Below, piece by piece: positions 39,350-48,466 of a stretch of 64,000 bases of DNA (position 1 is the first letter of the stretch; each line of letters begins with the position of its first letter). Where the stretch lies: contig CASFFZ010000001.1 in NCBI GenBank assembly GCA_949294095.1, forward strand, positions 186,001 through 250,000, given 5' to 3'. A program made the position numbers and the translations under genes. The stretch comes from an uncultured bacterium. GTDB lineage: Bacteria; Elusimicrobiota; Elusimicrobia; Elusimicrobiales; Elusimicrobiaceae. The notes under the pieces are model-generated. The model ran no database searches. It saw only the letters and a list, made by a program, of their open reading frames with translations, and was not told where the DNA came from.

Positions 39350-40579
39350 ATGGAATCATTAAAAGAATTATACAAGATCGGCATGGGGCCTTCCAGCAGC
39401 CACACCATGGGCCCGCGCAAAGCGGCCGACGCCTTCAACCGCGCGTACCCCAACGCCGTTAGTTTCAAAGCCGTTTTATACGGTTCCTTGGCCGCCACCG
39501 GCAAAGGACACTTGACCGATTTTACCATTAAAGAAGCCTTTTATCCCAAGCCAGTGGACATTGCATGGGATTACACCACCCTCATGCCCAAACACCCCAA
39601 CGCGCTTCGTTTCCAGGCGCTGGACAAGGCCGGCCATGTGATGGGCGAAAAAGTGGTCTACAGCATTGGCGGCGGCACCATCCGCGACGACGAAACCATC
39701 GGCCAGCAAGTCAACAACATCTACCCGCACCACTCCATGGCGGAAATTTTGGAGTACACTTCCCAAAAGCGCATGCTGTTGTGGGAATATGTGGAAGAAT
39801 GCGAAAGCGCCGACATTTGGCAATACCTGCAAACCGTGTGGCAAACCATGCAGGCCACGATGAAACGCGGCTTAGAAAAACGAGGCGTGTTGCCGGGCTC
39901 GCTTAATTTAGAGCGCAAGGCAAGGCGGTATTTGTATAAGGCCGAAAACTCCCCCCAATACTTGCGCCGCATGAACAATCTGTTTGCCTATGCCTTGGCC
40001 TGCGCGGAAGAAAACGCCTCCGGCGGCATTGTCGTTACCGCGCCAACCTGCGGATCTTGCGGGGTGGTGCCGGCCGTTTGCCGCTTGGTGCAGGAAATTT
40101 GCGAATTTGAAGACAACACCATTATCCGCGCCTTGGCTACGGCCAGTTTGTTTGGAAATATGGCCAAAGCCAATGCCTCCATTTCCGGGGCGGAAGTGGG
40201 ATGCCAAGGCGAAGTTGGCGTAGCCTGCGCCATGGCCGCGGCCGCCACCTGCCAGCTGGAAGGCGGCGACAACCGCCGTATCGCCTACGCGGCGGAAATG
40301 GGGCTGGAGCATCACTTGGGCCTCACGTGCGACCCGGTGGACGGGCTGGTGCAAATTCCCTGCATTGAACGCAACGCCCTGGCGGCTTCGCGCGCGCTGG
40401 ACTGCGCCACCTATGCCCTGATGTCCGACGGAGACAACCGCGTTTCCTACGATGACGTGTTAGCCACCATGATGCAAACCGGACTGGATATGAATAAGGA
40501 TTACCGTGAAACGGCCCGCGGCGGGCTGGCGCGGTTTTTTAAAGAAAAAGTACTACGCATTAAGGGAGATAACAAATGA
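39350..40579 (+). CDS. sdaA: L-serine ammonia-lyase, iron-sulfur type, single chain
   Basis: A 409-residue [4Fe-4S] serine dehydratase that converts L-serine to pyruvate and ammonia. Both the beta and alpha domains are on one chain. The beta domain opens with MGPSSSHTMGPRKAADAF. The alpha domain has the cluster cysteines in TCGSCGVVPAVCR, LTCDPVDGLVQIPCIERNA and DCATYAL. A slightly short version of the usual 450-residue form. It would supply pyruvate for fermentation. The ribosome site is weak; the stop overlaps the nitroreductase start by 4 bp (ATGA). Confidence 0.93.
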   Translation: MESLKELYKIGMGPSSSHTMGPRKAADAFNRAYPNAVSFKAVLYGSLAATGKGHLTDFTIKEAFYPKPVDIAWDYTTLMPKHPNALRFQALDKAGHVMGEKVVYSIGGGTIRDDETIGQQVNNIYPHHSMAEILEYTSQKRMLLWEYVEECESADIWQYLQTVWQTMQATMKRGLEKRGVLPGSLNLERKARRYLYKAENSPQYLRRMNNLFAYALACAEENASGGIVVTAPTCGSCGVVPAVCRLVQEICEFEDNTIIRALATASLFGNMAKANASISGAEVGCQGEVGVACAMAAAATCQLEGGDNRRIAYAAEMGLEHHLGLTCDPVDGLVQIPCIERNALAASRALDCATYALMSDGDNRVSYDDVLATMMQTGLDMNKDYRETARGGLARFFKEKVLRIKGDNK

Positions 40580-41085
40580 AACTAATGGAAGCTGTTTTAA
40601 AAAGAAGAAGCATCCGCCAGTTTACCGACAGGCCGATTGCGCAAGACGATTTAAACACCCTGCTGCGCGCCGCTATGATGGCGCCCACGGCCCGCAATTG
40701 CCAGGAGTGGGAATTTGTCGTTGTGCGCAACAAGGAAACATTCAAAAAAATGATGCATGTGCACCCCTACGCCAAAATGCTGGAACAGGCGGACTGTGCC
40801 ATTATCGTCTGCGGCAACACCCAGCGGGAACACGCCCCCGGCTATTGGATGGCCGACTGCGGCGCCGCCACCCAAAACATTCTGCTGGCGGCTACTTCGT
40901 TGGGAATCGGCAGCGTATGGTTGGGCGTATATCCCAATGAGGAGCGGATGAAGGGGCTTGCAGCACTGTTGGGCCTGCCGGACTATGTAAAACCCTTAAA
41001 TATCATTGCACTGGGATACCCGGCCGAGAAAAAGGAAGAAGTAGACCGCTTTGACCCGGCCAAAATCCATACCGAAAAGTGGTAA
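40576..41085 (+). CDS. Nitroreductase-family flavoprotein
   Basis: A 169-residue FMN-dependent oxidoreductase. Family features are RRSIRQFTDRPI with the FMN phosphate-binding Arg/Ser, APTARNCQEWEFVVV, the DCGAATQNILLAATSLGIGSVW helix, and the C-terminal ALGYPAE. Its short length matches the small, single-domain group. The substrate cannot be told from sequence. It overlaps sdaA by 4 bp and has a GGGAG ribosome site inside the end of sdaA, so the two are co-expressed. Confidence 0.92.
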   Translation: MKLMEAVLKRRSIRQFTDRPIAQDDLNTLLRAAMMAPTARNCQEWEFVVVRNKETFKKMMHVHPYAKMLEQADCAIIVCGNTQREHAPGYWMADCGAATQNILLAATSLGIGSVWLGVYPNEERMKGLAALLGLPDYVKPLNIIALGYPAEKKEEVDRFDPAKIHTEKW

Positions 41086-41118
41086 CCCCGTCTTAAACGC
41101 CCGGGACAACAGTTTTAC

Positions 41119-41150
41119 AAAAAGCGGATTTTTGCAAATCCGCTTTTTTA
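41119..41150 (+). terminator. Terminator after the nitroreductase gene
   Basis: AAAAAGCGGATTT (41119-41131) pairs with AAATCCGCTTTTT (41136-41148), loop TTGC. Confidence 0.9.
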
Positions 41151-41341
41151 TACTTTCCAAAATCCTCGGCCGCCACGTGCCCTTTACAGCCGTACATGGA
41201 AAATGATAGCATCAAACAAACATCCGGCGCTGCGTTTCCCGAAAGAGGGCCTCGCGCCCTTTTATTAAAACGGGGACGGAATACCTCCCCTATGCGGAAA
41301 ACCGTTGGTATCGGCCGTATGGGAAGATCCGGAGAACACCT

Positions 41342-42076
41342 ATGACAAGAATATATGCCTTTTTGATTTCTTTTTGTGCTTTATGGACGTTCGCCGCCGA
41401 CGGCTTGGCCCAACCGGCTTCCCCAAAACAAAATTCGGCCGCCGTGTTACAGTCCGTTTGTCAATCCTTACTCCAGCATGCCGACTCCGAAGCGTTTCGC
41501 GCGGCTTATTTGCCCTTGGAAGAGAAACGGGACTTGCTCATGTTGGTAGACAAAGAGCACGCCCTGCCGCCCGATTATGAACCGTCCGATTTAATCCGCA
41601 TACGGGAAGGATCCCTGCGAAAAGAAGCCGCTTTTTGGTTTCAAAAAATGGAGAAGGAGGCCCGCAGACAAAACATTTATTTGATTCCTTTATCCACCTA
41701 TCGCTCTTACAAGCATCAACAGCATCTCAAAAAACGCACGCATAATCCGCAAGAAGTAGCGGATCCCGGGCAGTCCCAACACCAATTGGGTACCGCTATC
41801 GATTTTAATACACTAGACCCACAAGACGAATACTTGCCCGCCCTGCATTGGCTCAGACAAAATGCCGGGAAATACGGGTTTAGTTTGTCCTTTCCCAAAG
41901 GCGAGGAAGCCGAAACGGGATACCCCTATGAACCGTGGCATTACCGCTATATTACCCCGGAAGGCGTAGCCCTGCAAAATAAATTTTTTGGCGGGAGCCA
42001 ACATAAAATGTTGCTCTTCTTAAATATGTGTCTGTGGAATAAACCCGCCCCCCAAGCCGATTCAGCAAACGACTAA
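41342..42076 (+). CDS. D-alanyl-D-alanine carboxypeptidase, VanY/M15B family
   Basis: A 244-residue exported zinc peptidase with a signal peptide (IYAFLISFCALWTFAADGLA). The catalytic domain lies at about residues 95-215. Zinc ligands and catalytic residues are in the two M15 signatures: STYRSYKHQQHL with SQHQLGTAIDF (His and Asp), and EPWHYRYI (Glu and His). It would trim D-Ala from peptidoglycan stem peptides in the periplasm. CGGAG lies 8 bp upstream of the ATG. A hairpin terminator follows. Confidence 0.9.
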   Translation: MTRIYAFLISFCALWTFAADGLAQPASPKQNSAAVLQSVCQSLLQHADSEAFRAAYLPLEEKRDLLMLVDKEHALPPDYEPSDLIRIREGSLRKEAAFWFQKMEKEARRQNIYLIPLSTYRSYKHQQHLKKRTHNPQEVADPGQSQHQLGTAIDFNTLDPQDEYLPALHWLRQNAGKYGFSLSFPKGEEAETGYPYEPWHYRYITPEGVALQNKFFGGSQHKMLLFLNMCLWNKPAPQADSAND

Positions 42077-42091
42077 GATTTTCATCTTTGC

Positions 42092-42127
42092 CCCGTCCCT
42101 GCGCAGCACGCGTCGGACGGGCTTTTT
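42092..42127 (+). terminator. Terminator after the VanY-like gene
   Basis: CCCGTCC (42092-42098) pairs with GGACGGG (42115-42121), followed by six T residues. Confidence 0.7.
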
Positions 42128-42255
42128 TGCGGACAACAGGCCCCCGCCTTCCCTTTTCTTTGGGTATTGTTTCTTTTTTCACGACAGCCCAAAAAATGCT
42201 ACTATCAAAAAAGAATTCTCCGATTGCAAGCAGACGCAAAAACAGAGGTGCTCCT

Positions 42256-44493
42256 GTGAAAAAATCTTTTTCCTTTGGGCGATTTTCCATTTTAGTTTTA
42301 CTGTGTACGGCCGTGCTGTCCACCGGGATTTTTTTGTATGTAAACCGGCTAAGCAATCTACTGCATCACAATATGAAGACCTACCTGTCCGAGGTAGCCA
42401 AGCAGGGCGTCAACACTATTGAATCCAAAGTGCAGGATGACTTTAATTTACTTCAAAGCATCGCTACCGCCATTGGCGTCATCCCTAACCCCACCGAACA
42501 AATGATCACCCGGCTGATGAAAGCGGAAAGCAAAACCAATAACTTTAAACGAATGGGATTCGTCTACCCAGACGGAATGGCTGTATTAAGCGACGATTTA
42601 CTGCTGGACATTTCCCATGAACCTCATTTTGCAAAAGCACTCGCCGGAGAGGCCAATGTGTCCAATTTAATTAAGGACGCCGCCGACGGAACAAACATTT
42701 TTGTGGAATCCGTCCCCGTATACCACCAAGATAAAATCATCGGCGTATTGTTTGCCGCCCGCGGGATGGAGGAATATGCCCAAGCGTTAGACGTAGCCAG
42801 TTTTGAGGGAGAAGGATATTCCGTAATCGTCCGAGCCAACGGAGAAAAAATCGTACGCGTGGAACATAAAAACGCCGTAAGCGGCATGCATAATATTTTC
42901 AATACGCCGGATGATCCGGCGCATGAGCTGGCGCAATCGCTTCAAGACAAACTGAAGCAACGCCAAAGCGGAACGATTGATTATCAATCCGCCGAAAAAG
43001 GCTCGCTGCATATCAGCTACGAACCGTTAAATATCAACGATTGGTTCCTTTTCTCCGTCGTTCCCACTGCCCACCTGACGGAACAAATCAACGCTTTTAT
43101 TACCCTGCTGTTAATTTTATGTTTGGCCATTGCTGTAGCCGGCCTTGTCATCTGGGGGTACGTGTTTCTGCAGCAAAAAAGAAATAAAGAACAGCTCTTC
43201 AACTATGCCTATGTGGATCCCGTAACCGGATTTCCCAATGCAACGGCCAACCGCACGGAGGCGCAGCAGTTACTTAAAGACAACCCCAAAGAACAGTATG
43301 CAATGGTGGCGATGGACGTGAGCAAATTTAAAATTTTCAACGAACAATACGGTTATGAGGTGGGGGACATTTTGCTCAAGCATATTGCACGGCTGATTAA
43401 AAACAATTTGCAGCCGCAGGAATTATGCACCCGCATATACGGCGATTATTTTGCCATGCTGCTTAAATACACAAACGAAGGATCTCTGAAAAATCGCCTG
43501 GAACTCTTAGGCGAACAAATTACCAATTTCCAAACTGAAAACCACCAAGCTTATACGGTGCTGCTGTCTTTCGGCGTCTATCCGATAGAAGATAAATCCA
43601 TGCCCATCCGTGCCATGTACAACCGGGCCGCCGTAGCCAAATCCCAAATTAAAGGCCGTTATGACCAAATTGTAGCGTTCTACAAACCTGACTGGCAGCA
43701 AACCTTGGAAGAAGAAGATTTTGTAGAGCGGCATATGCAGCAGGCTCTTAAGAAGGGAGATTTTCAACTGCTGTTGGAACCCATTGTCTCGCTGGACAAA
43801 GGCACCCTGGGGGCGGCGATGGTGCTGGCTCAGTGGACGGTAAAAAATCAACAAAAAACATTGAAGATGGAACAATTTGTCCCGATTTTCCGCAAAAACG
43901 GTTTTATCTATCAGTTCAACCTCTTTCTGTTTGAACAGGCTTGTAAAACCTTAGCGCAATGGCAAAAGGAGAAGCGCCCGCTTTTCCCTTTAGTCATTAA
44001 CTTGGAGAACGAGTTGTTTTTTGACGCCAATTTTGTGCAACGCCTCGCCCAAAAGGCGGCGGACTACGAAATCCCAACCCGTTTTTTGGTCGTGGAATTA
44101 AGCGAAACGGCGCAACCTGATGTTCTCCCCCTTCTGGAACGCGCCGGCGCAGAACTGCGCAAAGCCGGGTTTGGGCTAACCGTCCGTTATAACGGGAAAG
44201 GGGGTACCTTGACCAACATTTTCCAGCATTTGCCTGTAGAAGGAATTAAAGTCGCCCCCGGCGTATGGCAGCCGCATACAAACCCAAAACAGCAATTGCT
44301 TGCCCGCGCCATAACGGACATCTGTAAACAGCTGCATTTATTTTTGGCCGCCGAAGGCGTGCAAACCCCGCAGGAAACCGAATATATTAAAAACATGGGA
44401 TTTCAATTTGCACAAGGCGCAGGCCTGATGCCGGCGGGCACCCCGGCCGAAATCATCCAACGCCAGCCCGCCCCGCCATCCAACCTGCAATAA
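42256..44493 (+). CDS. Membrane Cache-GGDEF-EAL protein with degenerate active sites
   Basis: A 745-residue protein. Order: helix (about 10-29), an extracytoplasmic Cache-type sensor domain (about 35-275, with FVYPDGMAV and PVYHQDKIIGVLFA), a second helix (281-305), GGDEF domain (about 310-475), EAL domain (about 495-740). The GGDEF site reads YGDYF (395-399). The EAL motif reads MVL inside AMVLAQW (521-527), and the later acidic DDFG site is RYNGKGG. The Glu in AAEGVQ is kept. Both enzymatic centres are therefore probably dead and the protein may act as a c-di-GMP receptor or scaffold. Start: GTG at 42256, preceded by GAGGTG; an ATG at 42196 is less well supported. Confidence 0.8.
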   Translation: MKKSFSFGRFSILVLLCTAVLSTGIFLYVNRLSNLLHHNMKTYLSEVAKQGVNTIESKVQDDFNLLQSIATAIGVIPNPTEQMITRLMKAESKTNNFKRMGFVYPDGMAVLSDDLLLDISHEPHFAKALAGEANVSNLIKDAADGTNIFVESVPVYHQDKIIGVLFAARGMEEYAQALDVASFEGEGYSVIVRANGEKIVRVEHKNAVSGMHNIFNTPDDPAHELAQSLQDKLKQRQSGTIDYQSAEKGSLHISYEPLNINDWFLFSVVPTAHLTEQINAFITLLLILCLAIAVAGLVIWGYVFLQQKRNKEQLFNYAYVDPVTGFPNATANRTEAQQLLKDNPKEQYAMVAMDVSKFKIFNEQYGYEVGDILLKHIARLIKNNLQPQELCTRIYGDYFAMLLKYTNEGSLKNRLELLGEQITNFQTENHQAYTVLLSFGVYPIEDKSMPIRAMYNRAAVAKSQIKGRYDQIVAFYKPDWQQTLEEEDFVERHMQQALKKGDFQLLLEPIVSLDKGTLGAAMVLAQWTVKNQQKTLKMEQFVPIFRKNGFIYQFNLFLFEQACKTLAQWQKEKRPLFPLVINLENELFFDANFVQRLAQKAADYEIPTRFLVVELSETAQPDVLPLLERAGAELRKAGFGLTVRYNGKGGTLTNIFQHLPVEGIKVAPGVWQPHTNPKQQLLARAITDICKQLHLFLAAEGVQTPQETEYIKNMGFQFAQGAGLMPAGTPAEIIQRQPAPPSNLQ

Positions 44494-44576
44494 CCCGGCC
44501 GCGGTTTGTGATCCAAGCCGGGCTTCCCGCGCACCCGGCCGAAGTCCAGCGCTAAGAGCCTAATCCGGGCCGGGAT

Positions 44577-44606
44577 TTGGCAGAACAAGTAGGAAATTGG
44601 TATAAT
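44577..44606 (+). promoter_or_regulatory. Promoter of tRNA-His
   Basis: TTGGCA (44577-44582), 18-bp spacer, perfect TATAAT (44601-44606), 15 bp before the tRNA. Confidence 0.7.
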
Positions 44607-44621
44607 ATAATAACAGTTTAT

Positions 44622-44699
44622 GGTGGATGTAGCTCAGCTGGTTAGAGCGCCGGTCTGTGGAACCGGAGGTCGCGGGTTCAAATCTCGTCATCCACCCCA
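44622..44699 (+). tRNA. tRNA-His (GTG)
   Basis: A complete cloverleaf with the extra G-1 characteristic of tRNA-His at 44622, acceptor stem GTGGATG/CATCCAC, anticodon stem CCGGT/ACCGG with anticodon GTG at 44657-44659, T arm with GGTTCAAATC, and encoded CCA at 44697-44699. The AT-rich mobile region begins about 160 bp downstream. Confidence 0.97.
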
Positions 44700-44705
44700 T
44701 TAATT

Positions 44706-44734
44706 TTCCCGTCGAACCCTCGGCGGGAATTTTT
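44706..44734 (+). terminator. Terminator of tRNA-His
   Basis: TTCCCGTCG (44706-44714) pairs with CGGCGGGAA (44721-44729), one G-U pair, followed by a T-run. A homologous hairpin with compensatory changes occurs at 63843-63870. Confidence 0.75.
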
Positions 44735-44783
44735 AATTGTTTTTTGGCCCATTTATCCCCGTTCCCCGTCGGGAATTTTTTGT
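44707..44783 (+). repeat. Left copy of a 77-bp direct repeat flanking the island
   Basis: Aligns without gaps to 63843-63919, 57 of 77 positions identical. Both copies contain two consecutive hairpin-plus-T-run elements and are followed 66-75 bp later by AAAAG(G)TATCTTT. Confidence 0.7.
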
Positions 44784-44920
44784 GTAGAGAGGAAAAACGT
44801 CAAACATATACCGATTGGGTTAGGGCTAAATAGGCGAAAGAAAAGGCCTAAAAAGTATAAAAGTATCTTTTTGCCCCAAAATTTAACTAGCGAAATTTAA
44901 TTTTTGTTATTATTACTAAT

Positions 44921-45640
44921 ATGCAGATACTTCAATCTATCTTTTGTACTTGGCAAGGCTGGAGCGAGCTGATTATTCCCGCTATTGGTGCTATTGTTAT
45001 TCCTCTCTTTATCGTATGGTTAACTTGGTATTTTAGTTCTTCTAGAGCAGAAAGCATTGCTGAAAAACAACAGAATGAAAGTAAATTAATCTATCTTCGC
45101 TCTCTGTTAATTTATGCGATAAAAGACTTCTTGATGTTCCGCAATAATATCATTACAAAAAGAACATACCTTCATAATTATGCAGACCTCACGAGTGAAG
45201 GGAAAAAGCATCTTTTTGCCGTCGTTGCCTTTTATGATATTTATTCTCAGTTTGAACCACAAAACTACGCAATATTAAGTGAAAACCGTCATAGTTTTAT
45301 TGTCAACATCTTGCAAGCAAAAACCTATATACTCCATGTTTATTCAAAACTTAATTTTTTCAACGAAAGTTTGAAAGAAGGCCCTAAAAATTTACAAGGC
45401 CTATTGGCGACTTTGCCCGATAACTTAAGAAACTTACAAATAGATATTGATGCCGCTATCAGAAGTATGCTGACAGTATTAGAAGATATTGAATTTTTAG
45501 AAAAATGTTTAAAATTAAACCTGATTCAACTAGAACTAGAAAATTTTGAAAAAGAAGAGCTAAAACAAGCACTGGAAGAATCAAAATCATTTTCTATTCC
45601 ACCAGCTAAGATTGTTGAGAAGACTTCAAAGCAGCGTTAA
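44921..45640 (+). CDS. Membrane-anchored protein of unknown function (island cargo)
   Basis: A 239-residue protein with one N-terminal membrane helix (LIIPAIGAIVIPLFIVWLTWYF) and a long helical cytoplasmic part rich in Leu, Lys, Asn and Glu, ending in a charged coiled coil. Not recognised. Composition is strongly AT-rich compared with the flanking chromosome, as expected for transferred cargo. TATTAT lies 7 bp before the ATG, so the mRNA may be leaderless. Its end overlaps the end of the convergent recombinase gene by 15 bp. Single-helix anchored proteins at this position in islands are often defence components, but nothing in the sequence shows that. Confidence 0.65.
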   Translation: MQILQSIFCTWQGWSELIIPAIGAIVIPLFIVWLTWYFSSSRAESIAEKQQNESKLIYLRSLLIYAIKDFLMFRNNIITKRTYLHNYADLTSEGKKHLFAVVAFYDIYSQFEPQNYAILSENRHSFIVNILQAKTYILHVYSKLNFFNESLKEGPKNLQGLLATLPDNLRNLQIDIDAAIRSMLTVLEDIEFLEKCLKLNLIQLELENFEKEELKQALEESKSFSIPPAKIVEKTSKQR

Positions 45641-47056
45641 AATCTGGCTCACTCTCGCACTGCTTAGCCCAAGGGCTTGCGCGCACTCCTTCTGGCTTAA
45701 GTTATTGACACGCATATATTCCCGTATCTGCAAGGCAAGCGCCTTATAATATGTATTTTTGTCTATTTTGGGTGTTTGGGGGTTGGTGTTTACCCGTTTG
45801 GTGCGCCGCACATAATTGGGTTTTACCACCGCGTGAAATGCAAAACTTACCCCGTTGGGGAGCAATACCTCTATATTTTCCCCTTGGTATGCGTAATTAA
45901 TCCGCCGCACCACTTGGGACAACATTTCCGTTTGTTGCTCTAATTTCTGCTGTTCTAGTTCCGCTCTATTGATTAACCCGCGTTCTGCCAACTGTTTTAA
46001 AACGGACTCATTAAACTCCGGCTGGCGTACCGTTCGGGTAGGGCAGGAGGCATACCCATCCTTTTGGCAGCGGTGGCAGATATAATAGAAATGTTTTATT
46101 CCATTCTTTTTAGCATACACCGGTACCATATCCGAGCCACACTCCTTACAGTAGAGAAGGCCCCTTAATAGCCCGGGTATCCGTTTGCGGGTAAAACCGT
46201 GGTTTAGGCGACGGGAACGCAGTAGTTCCTGCACCTTATCATATGTTTCCCGCGAAATAATACCTTCGTGTTCGCCTTCGTATATTTTCCCTTTATAAAG
46301 CACTTGGCCGATATAGGTAGGGTTGTGGATAATGCGGTATAAATGGGCGCGGGATATGGGGCGGGCCTGCCATACTCCTCCATGGCGCAGTTTGCGTTCT
46401 GGGAGCCCGATACCTTTTGCATTTAAAACATCCAGCACTTTGGAAACATTTTCCTCCCGCAAAACGCTTTCAAAAATAAACCGTACCTGCTCGTCATACG
46501 GTGGATTTGGCACTAGCAAATGCCGTTCTCTATCCAACCGATAACCAAACGGGATAAGGCCTCCCACAAATTTGCCTTTCATACGGGAGGCCGCCATTTT
46601 GTCCCGCGTACGCTCACCGATGATTTCCCGTTCAAACTGGGCAAAGGACAGCAATATGTTAAGCGTCAATCGGCCCATAGAGGTTTTGGTATTAAAGTTT
46701 TGCGTAACGGATACAAACGATACGGAATGTTTATCAAAAAATTCCAAAAGCTGGGAAAAATCCAGGAGAGAGCGGGACAGACGGTCCACTTTATACACCA
46801 CCACACAGTTTACTAATCCTTGTTTGATATCGCGGATTAACTGCTGGAGACCGGGCCTATCCGTATTGGCCCCGGTAAAGCCGCCGTCATCATAGTGAGT
46901 ATTAAGGGGGTGCCACCCCTCCCCGCGTTGGCTGGCGATATAGGCCATGCAGGCCTCGCGCTGGGCATCCAAGGAGTTAAAGTCCTGCTCCAGGCCCTCA
47001 CTGGTGGATTTGCGCGTATAGACGGCACAATACAGCGGGCGGATAATTTCACTCAT
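45626..47056 (-). CDS. Large serine recombinase (integrase)
   Basis: A 476-residue site-specific recombinase. The N-terminal resolvase domain (about 1-150) has the catalytic serine in YTRKS (Ser17) and the conserved YKVDRLSRS and ER-x-x-I-GERTRDK arginines. Then follow a Recombinase domain, a zinc ribbon (CKECGSD and ICHRC), and a coiled coil. The C-terminus adds an unusual helix-turn-helix (LSQKECAQALGLSSARVSQI). It would integrate and excise the island. It overlaps the DUF2924 gene by 4 bp, which is a common pairing. Confidence 0.93.
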   Translation of the reverse strand: MSEIIRPLYCAVYTRKSTSEGLEQDFNSLDAQREACMAYIASQRGEGWHPLNTHYDDGGFTGANTDRPGLQQLIRDIKQGLVNCVVVYKVDRLSRSLLDFSQLLEFFDKHSVSFVSVTQNFNTKTSMGRLTLNILLSFAQFEREIIGERTRDKMAASRMKGKFVGGLIPFGYRLDRERHLLVPNPPYDEQVRFIFESVLREENVSKVLDVLNAKGIGLPERKLRHGGVWQARPISRAHLYRIIHNPTYIGQVLYKGKIYEGEHEGIISRETYDKVQELLRSRRLNHGFTRKRIPGLLRGLLYCKECGSDMVPVYAKKNGIKHFYYICHRCQKDGYASCPTRTVRQPEFNESVLKQLAERGLINRAELEQQKLEQQTEMLSQVVRRINYAYQGENIEVLLPNGVSFAFHAVVKPNYVRRTKRVNTNPQTPKIDKNTYYKALALQIREYMRVNNLSQKECAQALGLSSARVSQILTLL

Positions 47057-47556
47057 AAACCAAAGAAGTGATACCCGCTGATATGCTGCCCGGTAATAGC
47101 ACAGGCGACTGCGGAAAGGCTTTTATAGTATTTGCCGTTATACTCAAAGCCGATTTCCAATACTTTGACTGCTATTTCCCGCCCTTTATATTTCTTTTCC
47201 AACACGGCTCCTGCCAGCGGCAGGCGGACATCTCGCAGGGACTTTTTGTTCTCTGTGGAGCGCTTTTCGGCCCGATACTTATTTTTACGCATAAGCTGAG
47301 CCAAGGGGTTTACGGTATTGGCAATTTCTCGCAGGTCATTTGTGGAAGGGGTTATTGATTTCTGCTCCGGGGTGGGAGCAAGGACGAGTTGGGTATCTGG
47401 AAGGGGTTTTGCGGGCAAAATGGATTGTCCGGCTTTCGTTTCCGTTCCCAAATCGTGTGGAGCGGGGTTTTTCTTGTTCTTAGACGAGGGTGTGGTTGCT
47501 TTTTTCTTTAAGGCAGTGGCTTTTTGAGAAGCCTTTTTAGTGTTATGTTTGGTCAT
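47053..47556 (-). CDS. DUF2924 protein, recombinase partner
   Basis: A 167-residue protein. The first half is a disordered Lys/Thr/Pro-rich tail. The second half matches DUF2924: PLAGAVLEKKYKGREIAVKV, a GFEYNGKYYKSLSAVACAITG core and the terminal GYHFFGL. DUF2924 genes are regularly found directly upstream of large serine recombinases in phages and islands and may act as accessory or directionality factors; that function is not proven. GGAGG precedes the ATG. The stop overlaps the recombinase start (ATGA). Confidence 0.8.
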   Translation of the reverse strand: MTKHNTKKASQKATALKKKATTPSSKNKKNPAPHDLGTETKAGQSILPAKPLPDTQLVLAPTPEQKSITPSTNDLREIANTVNPLAQLMRKNKYRAEKRSTENKKSLRDVRLPLAGAVLEKKYKGREIAVKVLEIGFEYNGKYYKSLSAVACAITGQHISGYHFFGL

Positions 47557-47701
47557 ACTTCCTCCCTATAGTTTTAACGTACCTACATATACGCTTACTA
47601 TAGGGAGAGAAGTCAATATATTCCATTTCTGAAGTACTAGAAAAGAAGAATAATTTTTGATAAACTTAAACTGCAATTTATCTCTTATTGATGAGGTCTT
47701 T

Positions 47702-48466
47702 ATGCCATCCTATTCTATTTCTCAAGCACATCTTTCCATAGAAGAGTTAACACGATTGTATCAGAAAGCGAAAGATTCTTTGCAAATTACAAATCCCTAT
47801 GATTTGGACTTGATTTTTCAGGTTGCTATAGAAGACACAGATAGATTCCCTACTATTTCTATCAAAGAAGGAACCGATCCAAAATATTATTTAGTGCGAT
47901 GGATAACCAATTATATAGATGCTCGAAATAATCTTCCTAGCAAAAGAGAAGCTCATCTTAAGTCGGCGTGTACCGATCCTGCTATCCGTGTCATTGTACA
48001 AAATGCACAGCAACTATCAGAAGAAGAAACAATAAAAGGCGAAGCCCAACATAATTTATTTATGTCAGCAGAAAATATTCAAGGAAATCTATTAGAAGAA
48101 TTCCTTGCTCAACAAATACGTCCTTATGGCTTTTTATGGTGCATAGGGAACACTTTGCACGCCATAGATTTTTGCAATTCAACAGGGAAATGTCTGTTAC
48201 AAATAAAAAACAAATCTAATACAGAAAACAGCTCCAGTAGTAAAATACGAACAGGAACCTCCATTACAAAATGGTATAGATTAGGAACACGAACCCAAAA
48301 AGGAATCAAGATACCCCGTTATAATTGGGAACAGATCAACGCCTTAATCAGTGATAATCGCACCGAAGGATTTCAACTTCCGCCATTGAATATTACAGAA
48401 AAAAATTATTTGCACTTTTTACAGCAAGTATCGGTTGTTAATAAAAAAATTATTACTGACCAATAG
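47702..48466 (+). CDS. SinI-family type II restriction endonuclease
   Basis: A 254-residue predicted endonuclease. The core from about residue 130 (HNLFMSAENIQGNLLEEFL, YGFLWCIGNTLHAIDF, LLQIKNKSNTENSSSSKIR, KWYRLGTRT) resembles the SinI group of type II enzymes. Within it, Glu...Asp...Gln-Ile-Lys is the PD-(D/E)xK-type site (AIDF then LLQIKNK). By analogy with SinI the target would be GGWCC. The adjacent C5 methyltransferase, convergent with a 14-bp overlap of the 3' ends, supports a restriction-modification pair. ATG at 47702 with GAGG upstream; a TTG further up is less likely. AT-rich. Confidence 0.75.
   Translation: MPSYSISQAHLSIEELTRLYQKAKDSLQITNPYDLDLIFQVAIEDTDRFPTISIKEGTDPKYYLVRWITNYIDARNNLPSKREAHLKSACTDPAIRVIVQNAQQLSEEETIKGEAQHNLFMSAENIQGNLLEEFLAQQIRPYGFLWCIGNTLHAIDFCNSTGKCLLQIKNKSNTENSSSSKIRTGTSITKWYRLGTRTQKGIKIPRYNWEQINALISDNRTEGFQLPPLNITEKNYLHFLQQVSVVNKKIITDQ

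Noticed and set aside
44680..44699. Classical tRNA-3'-end attachment site at tRNA-His
   Set aside because: No duplicate of the tRNA 3' end was found at the right side of the island, and the recombinase is of the serine type, which does not normally use tRNA genes.
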